Assembly: GCA_038527215.1 (NCBI GenBank)
Contig: JBCBGC010000012.1
Span: 1-64,000 of the forward strand
DNA from: JAWPMV01 sp038527215
GTDB lineage: Bacteria; Bacteroidota; Bacteroidia; J057
Length of the DNA: 64,000 bases
Direction: 5' to 3'
Below the pieces are notes generated by a model. It worked only from the letters and a program-made list of their open reading frames with translations, did no database searches and was not told the origin of the DNA. A program made the translations under genes and the position numbers. Within the stretch, counting starts at the first letter, position 1. Every line of letters starts with the position of its first letter. Shown in pieces: positions 1 to 9,100 of the stretch.

Positions 1-1293
1 CTGGAGAAAAGCCTGCTGTTCTATCATTTCAATTACAAAAACTCCATAGAGTCCTACAGCAATATCCAGCTGTCTATTTTATTCAGAGAACGGGGGCTGT
101 ATCGGGAGGCTTATTACAATCTGCGGAAAGCCGAGAAGGTCGCCCTGGAACATGACCAATTCAACGTTTTGGAGATCATTTATGACGAAATGGTGAAGCT
201 GGCGGCGCACCACGAAATTGACATAGAGCAGGTCATCCAAAAACGGCGGCAGAACCAGCAGAAGATCGAATTCCTTCGGGCCAATAGCGAAGTCTTAGGG
301 ATGGTTACCCAGCAGCTTATGCGCAGGAACTATGCCCGGAGTAAGGGTACGGAAAGCGTGATTGAAATGCTGGAAGGGGTAAAAAACGCCCTGGAGGAGC
401 ACAAAGATCTCTTCCAGTCCACTTCCGGCAAAACCATGATCCTCCGAACTGTGGTAGCCATTCTGATCCAAAAGTCGGCTTACCACGAACTGGGAGAGTA
501 TGTGCGGGAAACCTTTGATGAATTTGACAAGCACAAGCATTTCAACAAGGAGAACCACTCCACCCGCATCATGCTCCGAATCTGGCGCATCAATGCCTTG
601 CAAAAGCAATTGCGGCTCAAGGAAGCCCATACCACGATAGAAGCCTTGCGCAAAGACCTCAATATGTATAATCGGCAAAACTTCAAGGAGTTTGCCTTTC
701 ACTACTTTGCTCCGAAAATCTATAACCTGAAACTCACCGGCGAACTGGACGAAGCAGGCGAGACCTTGAAAGAGGCCTTTCAGCATAAAGAAATCCTGCA
801 AAATGAGGTCCATGAGATCTTCCTCATGATTTCTTTGGCCGACCAATACTTCAGCCAGGGGCTTTATCCCAAAGCCGTACAAAAGACCCGGGAAATCATT
901 GCTCACGCTGGCTTTAAAATGCTGGATGAACAAATCCGTTTTTACGTGCAGCTGTTCTGTATTGTAAACGAATATGAGTCACGGCAGTACGAGACGGCGG
1001 CCAGCAGCTACAAAAGCCTGAAGAAGCGCTTCCGACACTTGCTGAAAGACGAGTTTTATCAAAAATCCTCTCGCTTTCTGGATATCATCATGCGTTTGAA
1101 TACTGCAGCGATCCAGGAAAAGCGGGTCTTTCTAAAGTCTGCGTATAAGCACTTTACGGCGGACTTCCCCCGCTCAGAAATCGGGGGCAACCAGATCATC
1201 CTGTATGAGGTATACCTCAAAACCAAAATTCAGGAGGAACAAAGCTACTACGAGCTTCTCTGTGAAGAGGTGAGCCGCCACCAGGATCAATAG
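1..1293 (+). CDS. Helical-repeat (TPR-like) protein, 5' end cut by window edge
   Basis: The frame is open from the first base of the window, so the beginning lies outside; about 430 residues are visible. The sequence is strongly alpha-helical and rich in charged and aromatic residues (pattern Y/F-x-x-A-x-x-x-L), as in TPR or SEL1-type solenoids, but no canonical TPR consensus stands out. No signal peptide can be judged because the N-terminus is missing. It ends with a TAG stop 30 bases before the end of the convergent T9SS protein gene. Function is unknown; a scaffold role is only an inference from the solenoid look. A TTG at 169 could be mistaken for the start, but coding-like sequence in the same frame continues upstream of it. 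Confidence 0.7.
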   Translation: MEKSLLFYHFNYKNSIESYSNIQLSILFRERGLYREAYYNLRKAEKVALEHDQFNVLEIIYDEMVKLAAHHEIDIEQVIQKRRQNQQKIEFLRANSEVLGMVTQQLMRRNYARSKGTESVIEMLEGVKNALEEHKDLFQSTSGKTMILRTVVAILIQKSAYHELGEYVRETFDEFDKHKHFNKENHSTRIMLRIWRINALQKQLRLKEAHTTIEALRKDLNMYNRQNFKEFAFHYFAPKIYNLKLTGELDEAGETLKEAFQHKEILQNEVHEIFLMISLADQYFSQGLYPKAVQKTREIIAHAGFKMLDEQIRFYVQLFCIVNEYESRQYETAASSYKSLKKRFRHLLKDEFYQKSSRFLDIIMRLNTAAIQEKRVFLKSAYKHFTADFPRSEIGGNQIILYEVYLKTKIQEEQSYYELLCEEVSRHQDQ

Positions 1294-1322
1294 CCATCCT
1301 GTTTTTCCTTACGTCTTTCTGA

Positions 1323-3110
1323 TTAATGCAGGCCTTTGATCAGGACCCATTTCCCATCCTGCTGGAAGTCAGGGCTTCTCAATTGGTAGAAGTAAATGCC
1401 GGAAGAAAGGGCAGGAAGATGAACCTGGGTGGTACCTGTGCGACGTCCGGGTATCTTGGTCCGATAGACCACTCTTCCCTGGGCATCAATCAGCCTGAAG
1501 TGCAGTTTGCCTTCCACGGGATGGGGCAGGTAGATCTGCAAGTCTCCCATACTAGGATTGGGATAAAGCTTAAAGACCGGATCAGGGGTCACGGTTACCT
1601 CAATGCTGGTTTCAGCTACCACTATTTGAGAACCATCCGGAAGGACCCGGACCAGGCGGTAGATATTGACACCGGGGAATGGATTGACATCCAGGAACTC
1701 CAGGGCCTCCAGCGAGTCATCTCCTTCCATGGTTTTGATCGGAATAAAGATGCCGCGGGCCGGATCAAATCTTTCCAGCACCCAATACTGAGCCTCTGTT
1801 CCCAGGGGTACGACCCAGGTTACGGATACCGTAACAGGGCGTCCTTCGGTTTCGATTTTTTCTACCACCAGTTGTGGATCTGGCTGCTCTACCTGGAAGC
1901 TAAATTGATTGAGCCAGTTCTCACGCCCGGATTCTACAAAATAAAGACTTACACTGTGCGCCCGATCGTAGAAGGACAAAGCTCCTCCTTTACCAAAGGC
2001 TGCCGCTACCTCGAAGTCTGTGAGGGAGAGCGTGGATGAAGTATAGGGTTCTATTTTTTCCGAGAAGGAAGCAAGGAGAATCGGTTCTTCTCCATCTATG
2101 CTACCCCAGCATTCAATCACGGTCTGATTGACAACTTTACCCTTATTCTCAATCTCAGCTACCAGGTCATAAGCGTCAAAGGCTTCTACTTTGGTAGGCA
2201 GACCAGAAAGGGATTTGATCTCAAAGGCAGAACTATCCAGGAATTCAAAGGAATGGACCAGCGTATCCGAAATAATGCCAAAGGCAGAAGGCCACACGAT
2301 GATATCATGATTGATGCCGCCCCCGGCCAGCATGGCCTCTTTGAACAGGAATTCTGGTAACTCAATCTCCCGAATCTCACCGGGCTCCATCGCCGGATAG
2401 ATGTAGTAGTCCTGAACCAGCCAGCCCTGATTGGTATGATCCACTTCATAGGCCACGGACAAAGGCTGGTAGAAATAGCGGGTATCCAGATTGACCAGCG
2501 TCAGGCTAAGCGGAAGGATGGTACTGTCTACCAACTTATCCGGGAACCAATTGGTGCCTTTATCTATCCGAATAGCTTTGGAAGCATTGGTATAGGTATG
2601 GAGATAATCGAGTTGACTGGTGAAGGTATCTGTAACAGCCGAAGCAGCTAGCGAAGGCCAGACAATGATGTCATGGGTTACGCCGCCTCCAGCGAAGTAG
2701 TGCTCATAAAAGCGGTAAGCGGGCACAAACAAATGGATGCTGTCCCCAGGACCGATGGTAAAAGAAGGATTAAAAGAAGCCAGTTGTTCTGGAGCTTCTC
2801 CATTGATTGACATCCATAAAACGATACCGCCCTGATAATCCGCAGCATTCTCATCATTGACCAGGAAAAAACCGAGATCATAGGTTTGAGTATCTACTAC
2901 CTGATCTGGGAAAACAACTTGGGGAGAAAAATGAAAATCGGCCACACTCCCCTGGGCGTATCCGGAAGGGGCACCTAACCATAAACTGGCTCCCATTACA
3001 CATAAGAAGAGCAAGGCCTTACTGAGACGATGTACCGGTAAGTTTCCCACAGCTGCGGAGAAGATGGTAGGTCCGGCCATATGGAGGCAAGTTGTCTTTG
3101 CAAAGCCCAT
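1323..3110 (-). CDS. Secreted protein with T9SS type A sorting domain
   Basis: Roughly 595 residues. The N-terminus has a hydrophobic signal segment (around LSKALLFLCVMGASLWL) ending near an A-Q site, so it is exported. The last ~80 residues form a Por_Secre_tail-type domain: FKLYPNPSMGDL opens it, followed by RLIDAQGRVVY and SGIYFYQL, and the chain ends in a short basic tail. This marks cargo for the type IX secretion system, cleaved and attached at the cell surface or released. The middle part holds three similar beta-rich stretches with recurring 'GGGxxHDIIVWPS' and 'DxGxNWFPDxxVDS' motifs, resembling CARDB-like modules; no catalytic motif was seen. ATG at 3110 is preferred over the upstream TTG at 3119; ATG at 3080 is also possible. 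Confidence 0.82.
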   Translation of the reverse strand: MGFAKTTCLHMAGPTIFSAAVGNLPVHRLSKALLFLCVMGASLWLGAPSGYAQGSVADFHFSPQVVFPDQVVDTQTYDLGFFLVNDENAADYQGGIVLWMSINGEAPEQLASFNPSFTIGPGDSIHLFVPAYRFYEHYFAGGGVTHDIIVWPSLAASAVTDTFTSQLDYLHTYTNASKAIRIDKGTNWFPDKLVDSTILPLSLTLVNLDTRYFYQPLSVAYEVDHTNQGWLVQDYYIYPAMEPGEIREIELPEFLFKEAMLAGGGINHDIIVWPSAFGIISDTLVHSFEFLDSSAFEIKSLSGLPTKVEAFDAYDLVAEIENKGKVVNQTVIECWGSIDGEEPILLASFSEKIEPYTSSTLSLTDFEVAAAFGKGGALSFYDRAHSVSLYFVESGRENWLNQFSFQVEQPDPQLVVEKIETEGRPVTVSVTWVVPLGTEAQYWVLERFDPARGIFIPIKTMEGDDSLEALEFLDVNPFPGVNIYRLVRVLPDGSQIVVAETSIEVTVTPDPVFKLYPNPSMGDLQIYLPHPVEGKLHFRLIDAQGRVVYRTKIPGRRTGTTQVHLPALSSGIYFYQLRSPDFQQDGKWVLIKGLH

Positions 3111-3274
3111 TCGGCCCAATGCAAAGGAGTTTTTTTCAAAAAAAATGGCGAGTTACTCCTTTCGAAGTTCCGCCTGCCAATATATCGAAAAATACGGAGA
3201 TTCCCTTAACTTTACAAGCTGCACTTTAGGCATTCACTCGCTGTATTTTCAGTTTACATTCTTCAATCCCCTTT

Positions 3275-4468
3275 ATGGACACTGCATTTCTCCAACATCT
3301 CAAACAAGAATTAGCGGACATTGAAGCCGCCGGTCTATACAAAAAAGAACGGGTGATCACCAGCCCTCAAAAAGCTGAAATCCACGTCTCTACCGGTGAT
3401 TCAGTCTTGAATTTTTGCGCCAATAACTACCTGGGTCTCTCGGCTCATCCTCGGGTCATTGAAGCCGGAAAAGCGGCCATCGATAGCCATGGATTTGGCC
3501 TTTCCTCGGTTCGCTTTATCTGCGGCACCCAGGATATCCACAAGGAGCTGGAGCAGAAAATTGCTCAATTTCTACATACCGATGACGCAATTCTGTATGC
3601 CGCAGCATTTGATGCGAACGGAGGGGTCTTTGAGCCGCTGCTGGGCAAAGAGGACGCCATCATTTCCGATACCCTCAACCATGCCAGCATCATTGATGGG
3701 GTACGCCTTTGCAAAGCGCAGCGCTTTCGCTACGCCCACAATGACATGGCCGACCTGGAACGCTGCCTACAGGAAAGTCAAAGCGCCCGGACCCGCATCA
3801 TCGTTACCGATGGGGTCTTTTCTATGGATGGGACGATTGCTCAGTTGGACAAAATCTGCGACCTGGCAGACAAATACCAGGCCCTGGTGATGGTCGATGA
3901 ATGTCATGCCACGGGTTTTGTGGGCAAGACGGGTAAAGGCACCATCGAGCATTGTGATGTGCTGGGTCGGGTGGATATCATCACCGGCACTTTGGGGAAG
4001 GCCCTGGGAGGCGCCTCCGGCGGTTTTACCGCCGCCCGTCAGGAAATCGTAGACATGCTCCGTCAGCGTTCCCGTCCCTACCTCTTTTCCAATACCCTGG
4101 CCCCTTCGATTGCCGGAGCCTCCCTCGCCGTGCTGGACATGTTGTCCGAGACGACGGACCTGCGCGACAAGTTGGAACGTAACACCCTGTACTTCCGGGA
4201 AAAAATGACCGAAGCTGGCTTCGATCTCAAACCTGGGGTACATGCTATCGTGCCCATCATGCTGTACGATGCGGTTCTGGCCCAACAATTTGCGGATCGC
4301 CTGCTGGCCAAAGGGATTTATGTGATTGGGTTCTTTTATCCGGTGGTGCCCAAAGGCCAGGCCAGAATCCGGGTGCAAATCTCGGCCGCGCACGAAATGG
4401 AACATCTCGATAAAGCCATAGCCGCGTTCACCGAAATCGGACAGGAACTAGGGGTCTTAACTGCCTAG
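3275..4468 (+). CDS. kbl: Glycine C-acetyltransferase (2-amino-3-ketobutyrate CoA ligase)
   Basis: 397 residues, the usual length for this PLP enzyme. It cleaves 2-amino-3-ketobutyrate with CoA to glycine and acetyl-CoA, the second step of threonine degradation, in the cytoplasm. It belongs to the alpha-oxoamine synthase family. Visible motifs are [10 protein letters not shown] near residue 50, LNHASI with the cofactor-stacking His136, VDECHATG with Asp208 and His211, and TLGKALGG with the Schiff-base Lys242. The closest alternative is another alpha-oxoamine synthase (BioF, SPT), but the NNYLGLS and FICGTQ wording matches Kbl best. No threonine dehydrogenase gene lies beside it in this window, so the pathway partner must be elsewhere. 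ATG start, with about 155 bases of spacer to the divergent T9SS gene. Confidence 0.93.
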   Translation: MDTAFLQHLKQELADIEAAGLYKKERVITSPQKAEIHVSTGDSVLNFCANNYLGLSAHPRVIEAGKAAIDSHGFGLSSVRFICGTQDIHKELEQKIAQFLHTDDAILYAAAFDANGGVFEPLLGKEDAIISDTLNHASIIDGVRLCKAQRFRYAHNDMADLERCLQESQSARTRIIVTDGVFSMDGTIAQLDKICDLADKYQALVMVDECHATGFVGKTGKGTIEHCDVLGRVDIITGTLGKALGGASGGFTAARQEIVDMLRQRSRPYLFSNTLAPSIAGASLAVLDMLSETTDLRDKLERNTLYFREKMTEAGFDLKPGVHAIVPIMLYDAVLAQQFADRLLAKGIYVIGFFYPVVPKGQARIRVQISAAHEMEHLDKAIAAFTEIGQELGVLTA

Positions 4469-4472
4469 GCTC

Positions 4473-5198
4473 CTAGCCTATCGACTCTGCTTGCAGGACA
4501 AAAGCCTTCGGAAAGAGACGCTTCATACGACGGTCAATATCGCTCACGGTGACCCGCCCGTCTTTGTCTTCATCCAGGCCTTTGTTCTGCCTGTAGGCTT
4601 TTGAAGGGGTCGCATACAAGGTATAGCAGTAATCCTGCCCCCGGGCTTTGGGGTATAATATGGCCAGGTAAAAGTCGGTCAGGCTTTGATAAGCTCCATA
4701 TCGCTGACGTACCTGTTCCATGTAGAGGTAGACATATTCCAATTGCTGGACCGGCCCCATGCGGGACAACCTTTCGGCAGAAGCATTCAGGCTAGCTGCG
4801 GTAGCAGGCATAAACTGTATCAACCCGACGGCCCCACTACCTTTATAATTGTAAACGCTGGCATCGAACTTAGATTCGGCATACATCACGGCCATGAGCC
4901 ATTCAGGGGGCACCTGCAACATGCCAGCGATCTCTTGCACTTTCTGGGAAAACGAATAGGTATCCGGCACAAACAGGGCGGCTTTATCCAATAAGTACAA
5001 TTCCTCCTGCTGAACGGGCAGGGGCGATATGCCGGCCATGACATGTTGGGGATTCCAAAAACGATGGCTGAGATAATTGGAGCCCAGTACCAGGGCCACC
5101 ACCAACAGCGCATTGGTCAACTTCCCTGAGATGCGGGGCCAGGGACTTCCTCCATAAAAGGGCCGATAGGGAACCGGCCTTACTTCCTTCCTTCTCAT
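4473..5198 (-). CDS. Membrane-anchored lytic transglycosylase with EF-hand-like tail
   Basis: About 241 residues. An N-terminal basic stretch is followed by a hydrophobic anchor (NALLVVALVLGSNYL). The SLT-type catalytic domain follows: AVMYAESKFD carries the catalytic Glu in the E-S pair, and GAVGLIQFMPATA is the second signature. It should cut the MurNAc-GlcNAc bond of peptidoglycan in the periplasm. After the catalytic domain comes DEDKDGRVTVSDID, which fits a calcium-binding EF-hand or dockerin-type loop (D-x-D-x-D-G-x-x-x-x-x-D), an unusual addition for this family. The start was set at ATG 5198 because the upstream extension begins only with TTG at 5243. It is convergent with kbl (4-base gap) and divergent from the universal stress protein. 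Confidence 0.85.
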   Translation of the reverse strand: MRRKEVRPVPYRPFYGGSPWPRISGKLTNALLVVALVLGSNYLSHRFWNPQHVMAGISPLPVQQEELYLLDKAALFVPDTYSFSQKVQEIAGMLQVPPEWLMAVMYAESKFDASVYNYKGSGAVGLIQFMPATAASLNASAERLSRMGPVQQLEYVYLYMEQVRQRYGAYQSLTDFYLAILYPKARGQDYCYTLYATPSKAYRQNKGLDEDKDGRVTVSDIDRRMKRLFPKAFVLQAESIG

Positions 5199-5360
5199 TG
5201 TCTGATAGATTATGTGTTGCGTGAGCCTGAAATAATTAGTCAATTATACTAATATTTTTAGCTTTATCAAACCAATACAGAAATTATGCCAAATTTTTTA
5301 GCTAAATAATTCCTTCGAAAAAAGGGATAGCCTCTCTTTACTCCACGCAGGAAAATTTAT

Positions 5361-5368
5361 GTACCTTC
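5361..5368 (+). promoter_or_regulatory. Candidate -7 promoter element for the universal stress protein gene
   Basis: TACCTTCG preceded by TTATG, one mismatch from the Bacteroidota -7 consensus TAnnTTTG. It lies about 32 bases before the ATG at 5401. No clear -33 TTTG is seen at the standard distance, so this is tentative. Confidence 0.4.
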
Positions 5369-5400
5369 GTCCCGAATGCTAAAACTGCTGCTCTGGCCTA

Positions 5401-6258
5401 ATGAAAATCCTTGTTGCTACTGATTTTTCTCCGGCTTCGGATCATGCGTCCATGTATGCTATCCAGCTGGGTGCTCAACTAGGAGCAGACCTGCAGTTTT
5501 TTCACGCCTACGAAAAAAACCGCAAGAGTCAGCAACTCCTCCCCTCTGACATAGCCGAAGCCCTGCAACAGCAAGGGGAATTCGCGGCACAAAAATACTT
5601 TCTCAAGTACCTCAAACACCTGCGAGCAGAACTCAATCAGGTGGTTTCTGTCCAGCCCCTGTTAAAAGCGGGCAAAGCGGCCCAATTGATTCCTGAAATC
5701 GGGAAGCAGGAAGGCGTAGACCTGATTGTAATGGGCGCGGGCAATGCGCGGAGTTTCTCGAAGAAGGTGCTCGGCAATGTGGCTACCAGCGTGCTCAAGC
5801 GAAGCCAGGTTCCTCTCCTGATGGTGCCCCAGGAGGCCGAATGGCGCCCGATCAAGCACATCGTCTATGGAACCCGCTTTGAAGAAACCGGAGACCGGGT
5901 GCCGGATGTGCTGGACTTGATCGCCGAAGCCGGAGGTGGACACATTTCCTGCGTCAATATTCGCCAGCATGAAAAAGGGAAGCAGCGCAAACACCCCATC
6001 ATGGAGCGCATCTTTCGCTTACAGGAAGACCCCAGCAACCGCATCTTTTTCTATACCATGCGCCATCGAGGGGTCCTGGTAGGCTTGCAGGATTTTGGAG
6101 AGATGTATAAGTGTGATTTGCTGTCCGTGTTGAATCCCTCCTCCAGTTCCTACCAAAACTGGATCAAGAGTAGCCTGTCGAGGGATTTGTTGTTTCGGAC
6201 TAAAGTACCGTTGCTGGTAGCCGCCAATGAGGAAGACTGCCCACCAAAAAAGCCCTGA
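5401..6258 (+). CDS. Tandem universal stress protein (two UspA domains)
   Basis: 285 residues made of two UspA folds. The first starts MKILVATDFSPASD and ends with the nucleotide-binding type motif VMGAGNARSFSKKVLGNVA followed by a PLLMVP strand (G-2x-G-9x-G-S/T pattern present in modified form). The second (about residues 150-280) begins RPIKHIVYGT, is more divergent, and lacks a clear glycine motif. Tandem UspA proteins are cytoplasmic stress or starvation factors, common in Bacteroidota. A -7-like element (TACCTTCG) lies at 5361-5368, about 35 bases before the ATG. No operon partner. ATP binding is likely in domain 1 and doubtful in domain 2. Confidence 0.88.
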   Translation: MKILVATDFSPASDHASMYAIQLGAQLGADLQFFHAYEKNRKSQQLLPSDIAEALQQQGEFAAQKYFLKYLKHLRAELNQVVSVQPLLKAGKAAQLIPEIGKQEGVDLIVMGAGNARSFSKKVLGNVATSVLKRSQVPLLMVPQEAEWRPIKHIVYGTRFEETGDRVPDVLDLIAEAGGGHISCVNIRQHEKGKQRKHPIMERIFRLQEDPSNRIFFYTMRHRGVLVGLQDFGEMYKCDLLSVLNPSSSSYQNWIKSSLSRDLLFRTKVPLLVAANEEDCPPKKP

Positions 6259-6306
6259 GCCAGCAGACCCAGGACTGAATTTTACGTTTACGTAGGATAT
6301 ATCTTA

Positions 6307-7089
6307 TCAGGTAGCCATGTCCTCGGCGATCAGTTCCGCCAGGTCTTTTACCTCTACTTCCGCTTCTTTTTCAAAATGCTTGACCCCATCAGACATCATG
6401 GTCATACAGAAGGGGCAAGCTGCCGCGATAATCTTGGCTCCGGTTTCCAGGGCTTCTTCCGTCCGCTCGATGTTGACCTCTTTGTTGCCTTTTTCCGCTT
6501 CCTTGAACATCTGGGCACCACCTGCGCCACAGCAGAGGCCTTTGGTACGACAACGCTTCATTTCAGCCAGGTCCGCATCCAGGGCCTCTAAGACTTTGCG
6601 CGGGGCTTCGTAGATATTGTTGGCGCGACCGAGGTAGCAGGAATCGTGAAAGGTGATTTTTTTGCCCTTAAAAGCGCCCCCTTCTTTCATCTTAATCTTG
6701 CCGGCGTCAATCAGCTCCTGCAGGAAGGTAGAATGATGAATGACCTCATAATTTCCCCCCAGATCGGGATACTCATTCTTGAGGGTGTTAAAACAGTGAG
6801 GACAAGCGGTGATGATTTTTTTCACCCCATACATATTCATCACTTCAATGTTTTGGGCGGCCTGCATTTGGAACAAAAACTCGTTCCCGGCCCGCTTGGC
6901 GGGATCTCCGTTACAGGTTTCCTCCGGCCCCAGCACCGCATAATCCACCTCCAGGGCATTGAGGATGGTGACAAAAGCCCGGGTGACGCGCTGATAACGG
7001 CTATCGAAGGAGCCTGCGCAACCCACCCAAAAGAGATATTCAGGGGTTTTTTCCTGCGCGGCGAGCTCGGACATTAAAGGTACATTCAT
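6307..7089 (-). CDS. CCG-domain (HdrB/HdrD-like) iron-sulfur oxidoreductase subunit
   Basis: 260 residues with two cysteine-rich CCG domains. The first has WVGCAGSFDSRY, a TCNGD and TACPHCFNTL; the second has FHDSCYLGR, LCCGAGGAQMF and AACPFC. These domains bind iron-sulfur clusters (non-cubane in HdrB) or act in disulfide/quinone-linked redox chemistry in heterodisulfide reductase, GlcF, GlpC and LutA families. It sits downstream of the small secreted protein gene and the HdrE/C-like membrane protein on the same strand, so the three may form one transcription unit. The pair probably makes a membrane-bound electron-transfer complex facing the cytoplasm; the electron donor is not visible. ATG start at 7089. 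Confidence 0.85.
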   Translation of the reverse strand: MNVPLMSELAAQEKTPEYLFWVGCAGSFDSRYQRVTRAFVTILNALEVDYAVLGPEETCNGDPAKRAGNEFLFQMQAAQNIEVMNMYGVKKIITACPHCFNTLKNEYPDLGGNYEVIHHSTFLQELIDAGKIKMKEGGAFKGKKITFHDSCYLGRANNIYEAPRKVLEALDADLAEMKRCRTKGLCCGAGGAQMFKEAEKGNKEVNIERTEEALETGAKIIAAACPFCMTMMSDGVKHFEKEAEVEVKDLAELIAEDMAT

Positions 7090-7145
7090 GATATATGGTT
7101 CTCTATGCTTTTAATCTTAAGAAAAAGAAGGTACCGGCTTGCAGG

Positions 7146-7628
7146 CTACTCCTGCTTGAACACCTGAATCTGGCTTTGATTGGGAGCCGAAGCCCGACGA
7201 AATAAAAAAGCTCCTTTGTTCATGTTGTTTCCGGCATCAGCAGGTAATCCTACCGAGACCAGATACCAACCAGCAGCTTCCATCAGGTTGACCATCGCGA
7301 TATATGAACTGAAGGTGACCATCTTACGGTTTTTGTCCTTTAATCCAGCACAGTTCCGCATTTTTTCCCATCCAAATCCCAGGGCTCCCATGCGGGCGAT
7401 GCATTCCTGCCCATAGTCTACAAAGGCTTCGTATACCCAACCTGCCTGCGAAAGTTTGACCTCTACCATATTGCCGGGCAGGCTGGCCATGCCTTGGGTA
7501 CCTACAAAGAACGGTCCCTGAGGGGACTGGCTTTTCAGCGGTGCCAGGGTCCAGATACTAAGCAACAGCACCAGACATACTTGCAAAAAGCCGGGAGCAA
7601 AAGGGGAGCGTAACTTGTGTTTGTTCAT
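7146..7628 (-). CDS. Small secreted protein of unknown function
   Basis: About 160 residues from the ATG at 7628 (the frame is open further upstream but has no better start). The N-terminus MNKHKLRSPFAPGF is followed by a hydrophobic core (LQVCLVLLLSIWTLAPL) and a likely cleavage site after KSQ, so it is exported. The mature part contains two cysteines (GQECIARMG and MRNCAG) that could form a disulfide, plus repeated aromatic positions. No family recognised. It lies between the two genes of the HdrD/HdrE-like pair, 56 bases from the first and 101 from the second, so it could be co-transcribed, although nothing in it suggests a redox role. Confidence 0.6.
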   Translation of the reverse strand: MNKHKLRSPFAPGFLQVCLVLLLSIWTLAPLKSQSPQGPFFVGTQGMASLPGNMVEVKLSQAGWVYEAFVDYGQECIARMGALGFGWEKMRNCAGLKDKNRKMVTFSSYIAMVNLMEAAGWYLVSVGLPADAGNNMNKGAFLFRRASAPNQSQIQVFKQE

Positions 7629-7729
7629 ATCGGTCGTTGTTAAAAAGGTGAATGACAAACTGGAATAAATCCGGTAGATTCTCATCCCCAAATGCGACCG
7701 AACAAGCGTGCATCCTCACTTATCTATTG

Positions 7730-9100
7730 TCAATCTTCCTCTGCCCATTTGAAGCGATCCGCAGCAGGCATGGCCCAGGGCGCTCCGTTGTTTTCAATGT
7801 TGTTGAACATGATGCCCCACTCTTCCGGCATGGAGGAGTCCTCCATGATCAGGTGGCGGCGCAACTCAACAATGATGGATACCTGGTCAATGTTGACCGG
7901 ACAAGATTCCACACAGGCGTTACAGGTGGTGCAGGCCCGCAGCTCCTCAATGCTCAGATATTTTTCACCCAACAGGGTGTTCCCGGCTGCTTCCGCAGCA
8001 CCTTCTACGCCTTCAGGGGCCGTCATGACCCCGTTTTCGTCCGGCGTCAATTTATACTTGCGAATCTCCTCCAGACGGTCGCGGGTATCCATCATGACCT
8101 TACGGGGAGAGAGTTTTTTTCCGGTGATATTGGCTGGGCAAACCGAAGTACAACGGCCACACTCTGTACAGGTATAGGCGTCCAGCAGGTTTTTCCAGCT
8201 GAGGTCGGTTACGTCTTTGGCCCCAAAACGTTTAGGCGCATCCGGATCTTCGGGCGGGGTATAGCTGAAGTCAAAGGCAGCTTTCACCTCTTCCTGGATA
8301 TGCTTGGAAGAAGTAAGATGGCCTTTGGGCTTCAATTTAGAATAATAGGTGTTGGGGAAAGCGAGGACAATGTGAAAATGCTTGGAGATCGGCAGGTAAT
8401 TCAAGAAGCCAAATACCACGATGAGGTGGCCCCACCAACCGACTCTTTCCACTACATTCAGGGCGCCTTCAGACATGCCTCCGAACAGGGCCGGCCCTAA
8501 CCAGCTACTGATCGCAAATCCAAAAGAGCCTGATACGCCTTCCAATCCTTCGGCGTGGGTTAGCCCCTGATTGTACAGGGCTTCATCCCCGCCATTCATC
8601 ATAAAGATGAAGACAATGAGCAGGATTTCTGCATAGAGGATGAGGTTACCATCCAACTTGGGCCAACCGCTCATTTCGTCCATCTCGAAGCGCGGTACTT
8701 TGAGCAGGTTACGGCGGACCAGAAAGATGAGGGTAGCGACGAAGGCCAGGACGGACAATACCTCAATGAAGCTGATCACAAAGGTGTAAAAACCGCCCAA
8801 GGGCTGGGCAAAAATCCGGTGGGTTCCGGCGATCCCATCCACAAAAATCTCAATCAGCTCCACCTGGGTAATCACAAAGGCGGCATAGATAAAGAAGTGG
8901 AGAATAGCGGGGATAAACCGCTTGAACATTTTTTGCTGACCAAAAGCTACCAACATCATCTGCTGGAAGCGCGCACCGGGATTGTCTGAGCGATCCTCAG
9001 GTCTTCCCAAAGCAATGGCGGCCCGTATACCACGCACCTGATAGGCAAAGAATCCGATGCCCAGGCCTGCCAAGAGGATGAAAAAGATGGTTTGTATCAT
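7730..9100 (-). CDS. Membrane HdrE/NarI-like protein fused to a 2x[4Fe-4S] domain
   Basis: 456 residues. The N-terminal ~260 residues hold about five to six membrane segments of the nitrate reductase gamma/HdrE type, with His residues (HFFIYAAF, WWGHLIV, SKHFHIV) placed to ligate heme b. The C-terminal domain carries two ferredoxin motifs, CTECGRCTSVCP and CTTCNACVESCP. It is therefore a quinone/heme to iron-sulfur electron conduit. Together with the CCG-domain protein at 6307-7089 it forms a HdrDE-like complex as found in many Bacteroidota. Direction of electron flow and partner dehydrogenase are unknown. ATG start at 9100; a purine-rich leader precedes it. Confidence 0.87.
   Translation of the reverse strand: MIQTIFFILLAGLGIGFFAYQVRGIRAAIALGRPEDRSDNPGARFQQMMLVAFGQQKMFKRFIPAILHFFIYAAFVITQVELIEIFVDGIAGTHRIFAQPLGGFYTFVISFIEVLSVLAFVATLIFLVRRNLLKVPRFEMDEMSGWPKLDGNLILYAEILLIVFIFMMNGGDEALYNQGLTHAEGLEGVSGSFGFAISSWLGPALFGGMSEGALNVVERVGWWGHLIVVFGFLNYLPISKHFHIVLAFPNTYYSKLKPKGHLTSSKHIQEEVKAAFDFSYTPPEDPDAPKRFGAKDVTDLSWKNLLDAYTCTECGRCTSVCPANITGKKLSPRKVMMDTRDRLEEIRKYKLTPDENGVMTAPEGVEGAAEAAGNTLLGEKYLSIEELRACTTCNACVESCPVNIDQVSIIVELRRHLIMEDSSMPEEWGIMFNNIENNGAPWAMPAADRFKWAEED

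Noticed and set aside
5235..5253. Inverted repeat ATTAGT-N7-ACTAAT in the transglycosylase/USP spacer
   Set aside because: Short, very AT-rich and single; expected by chance in such sequence.
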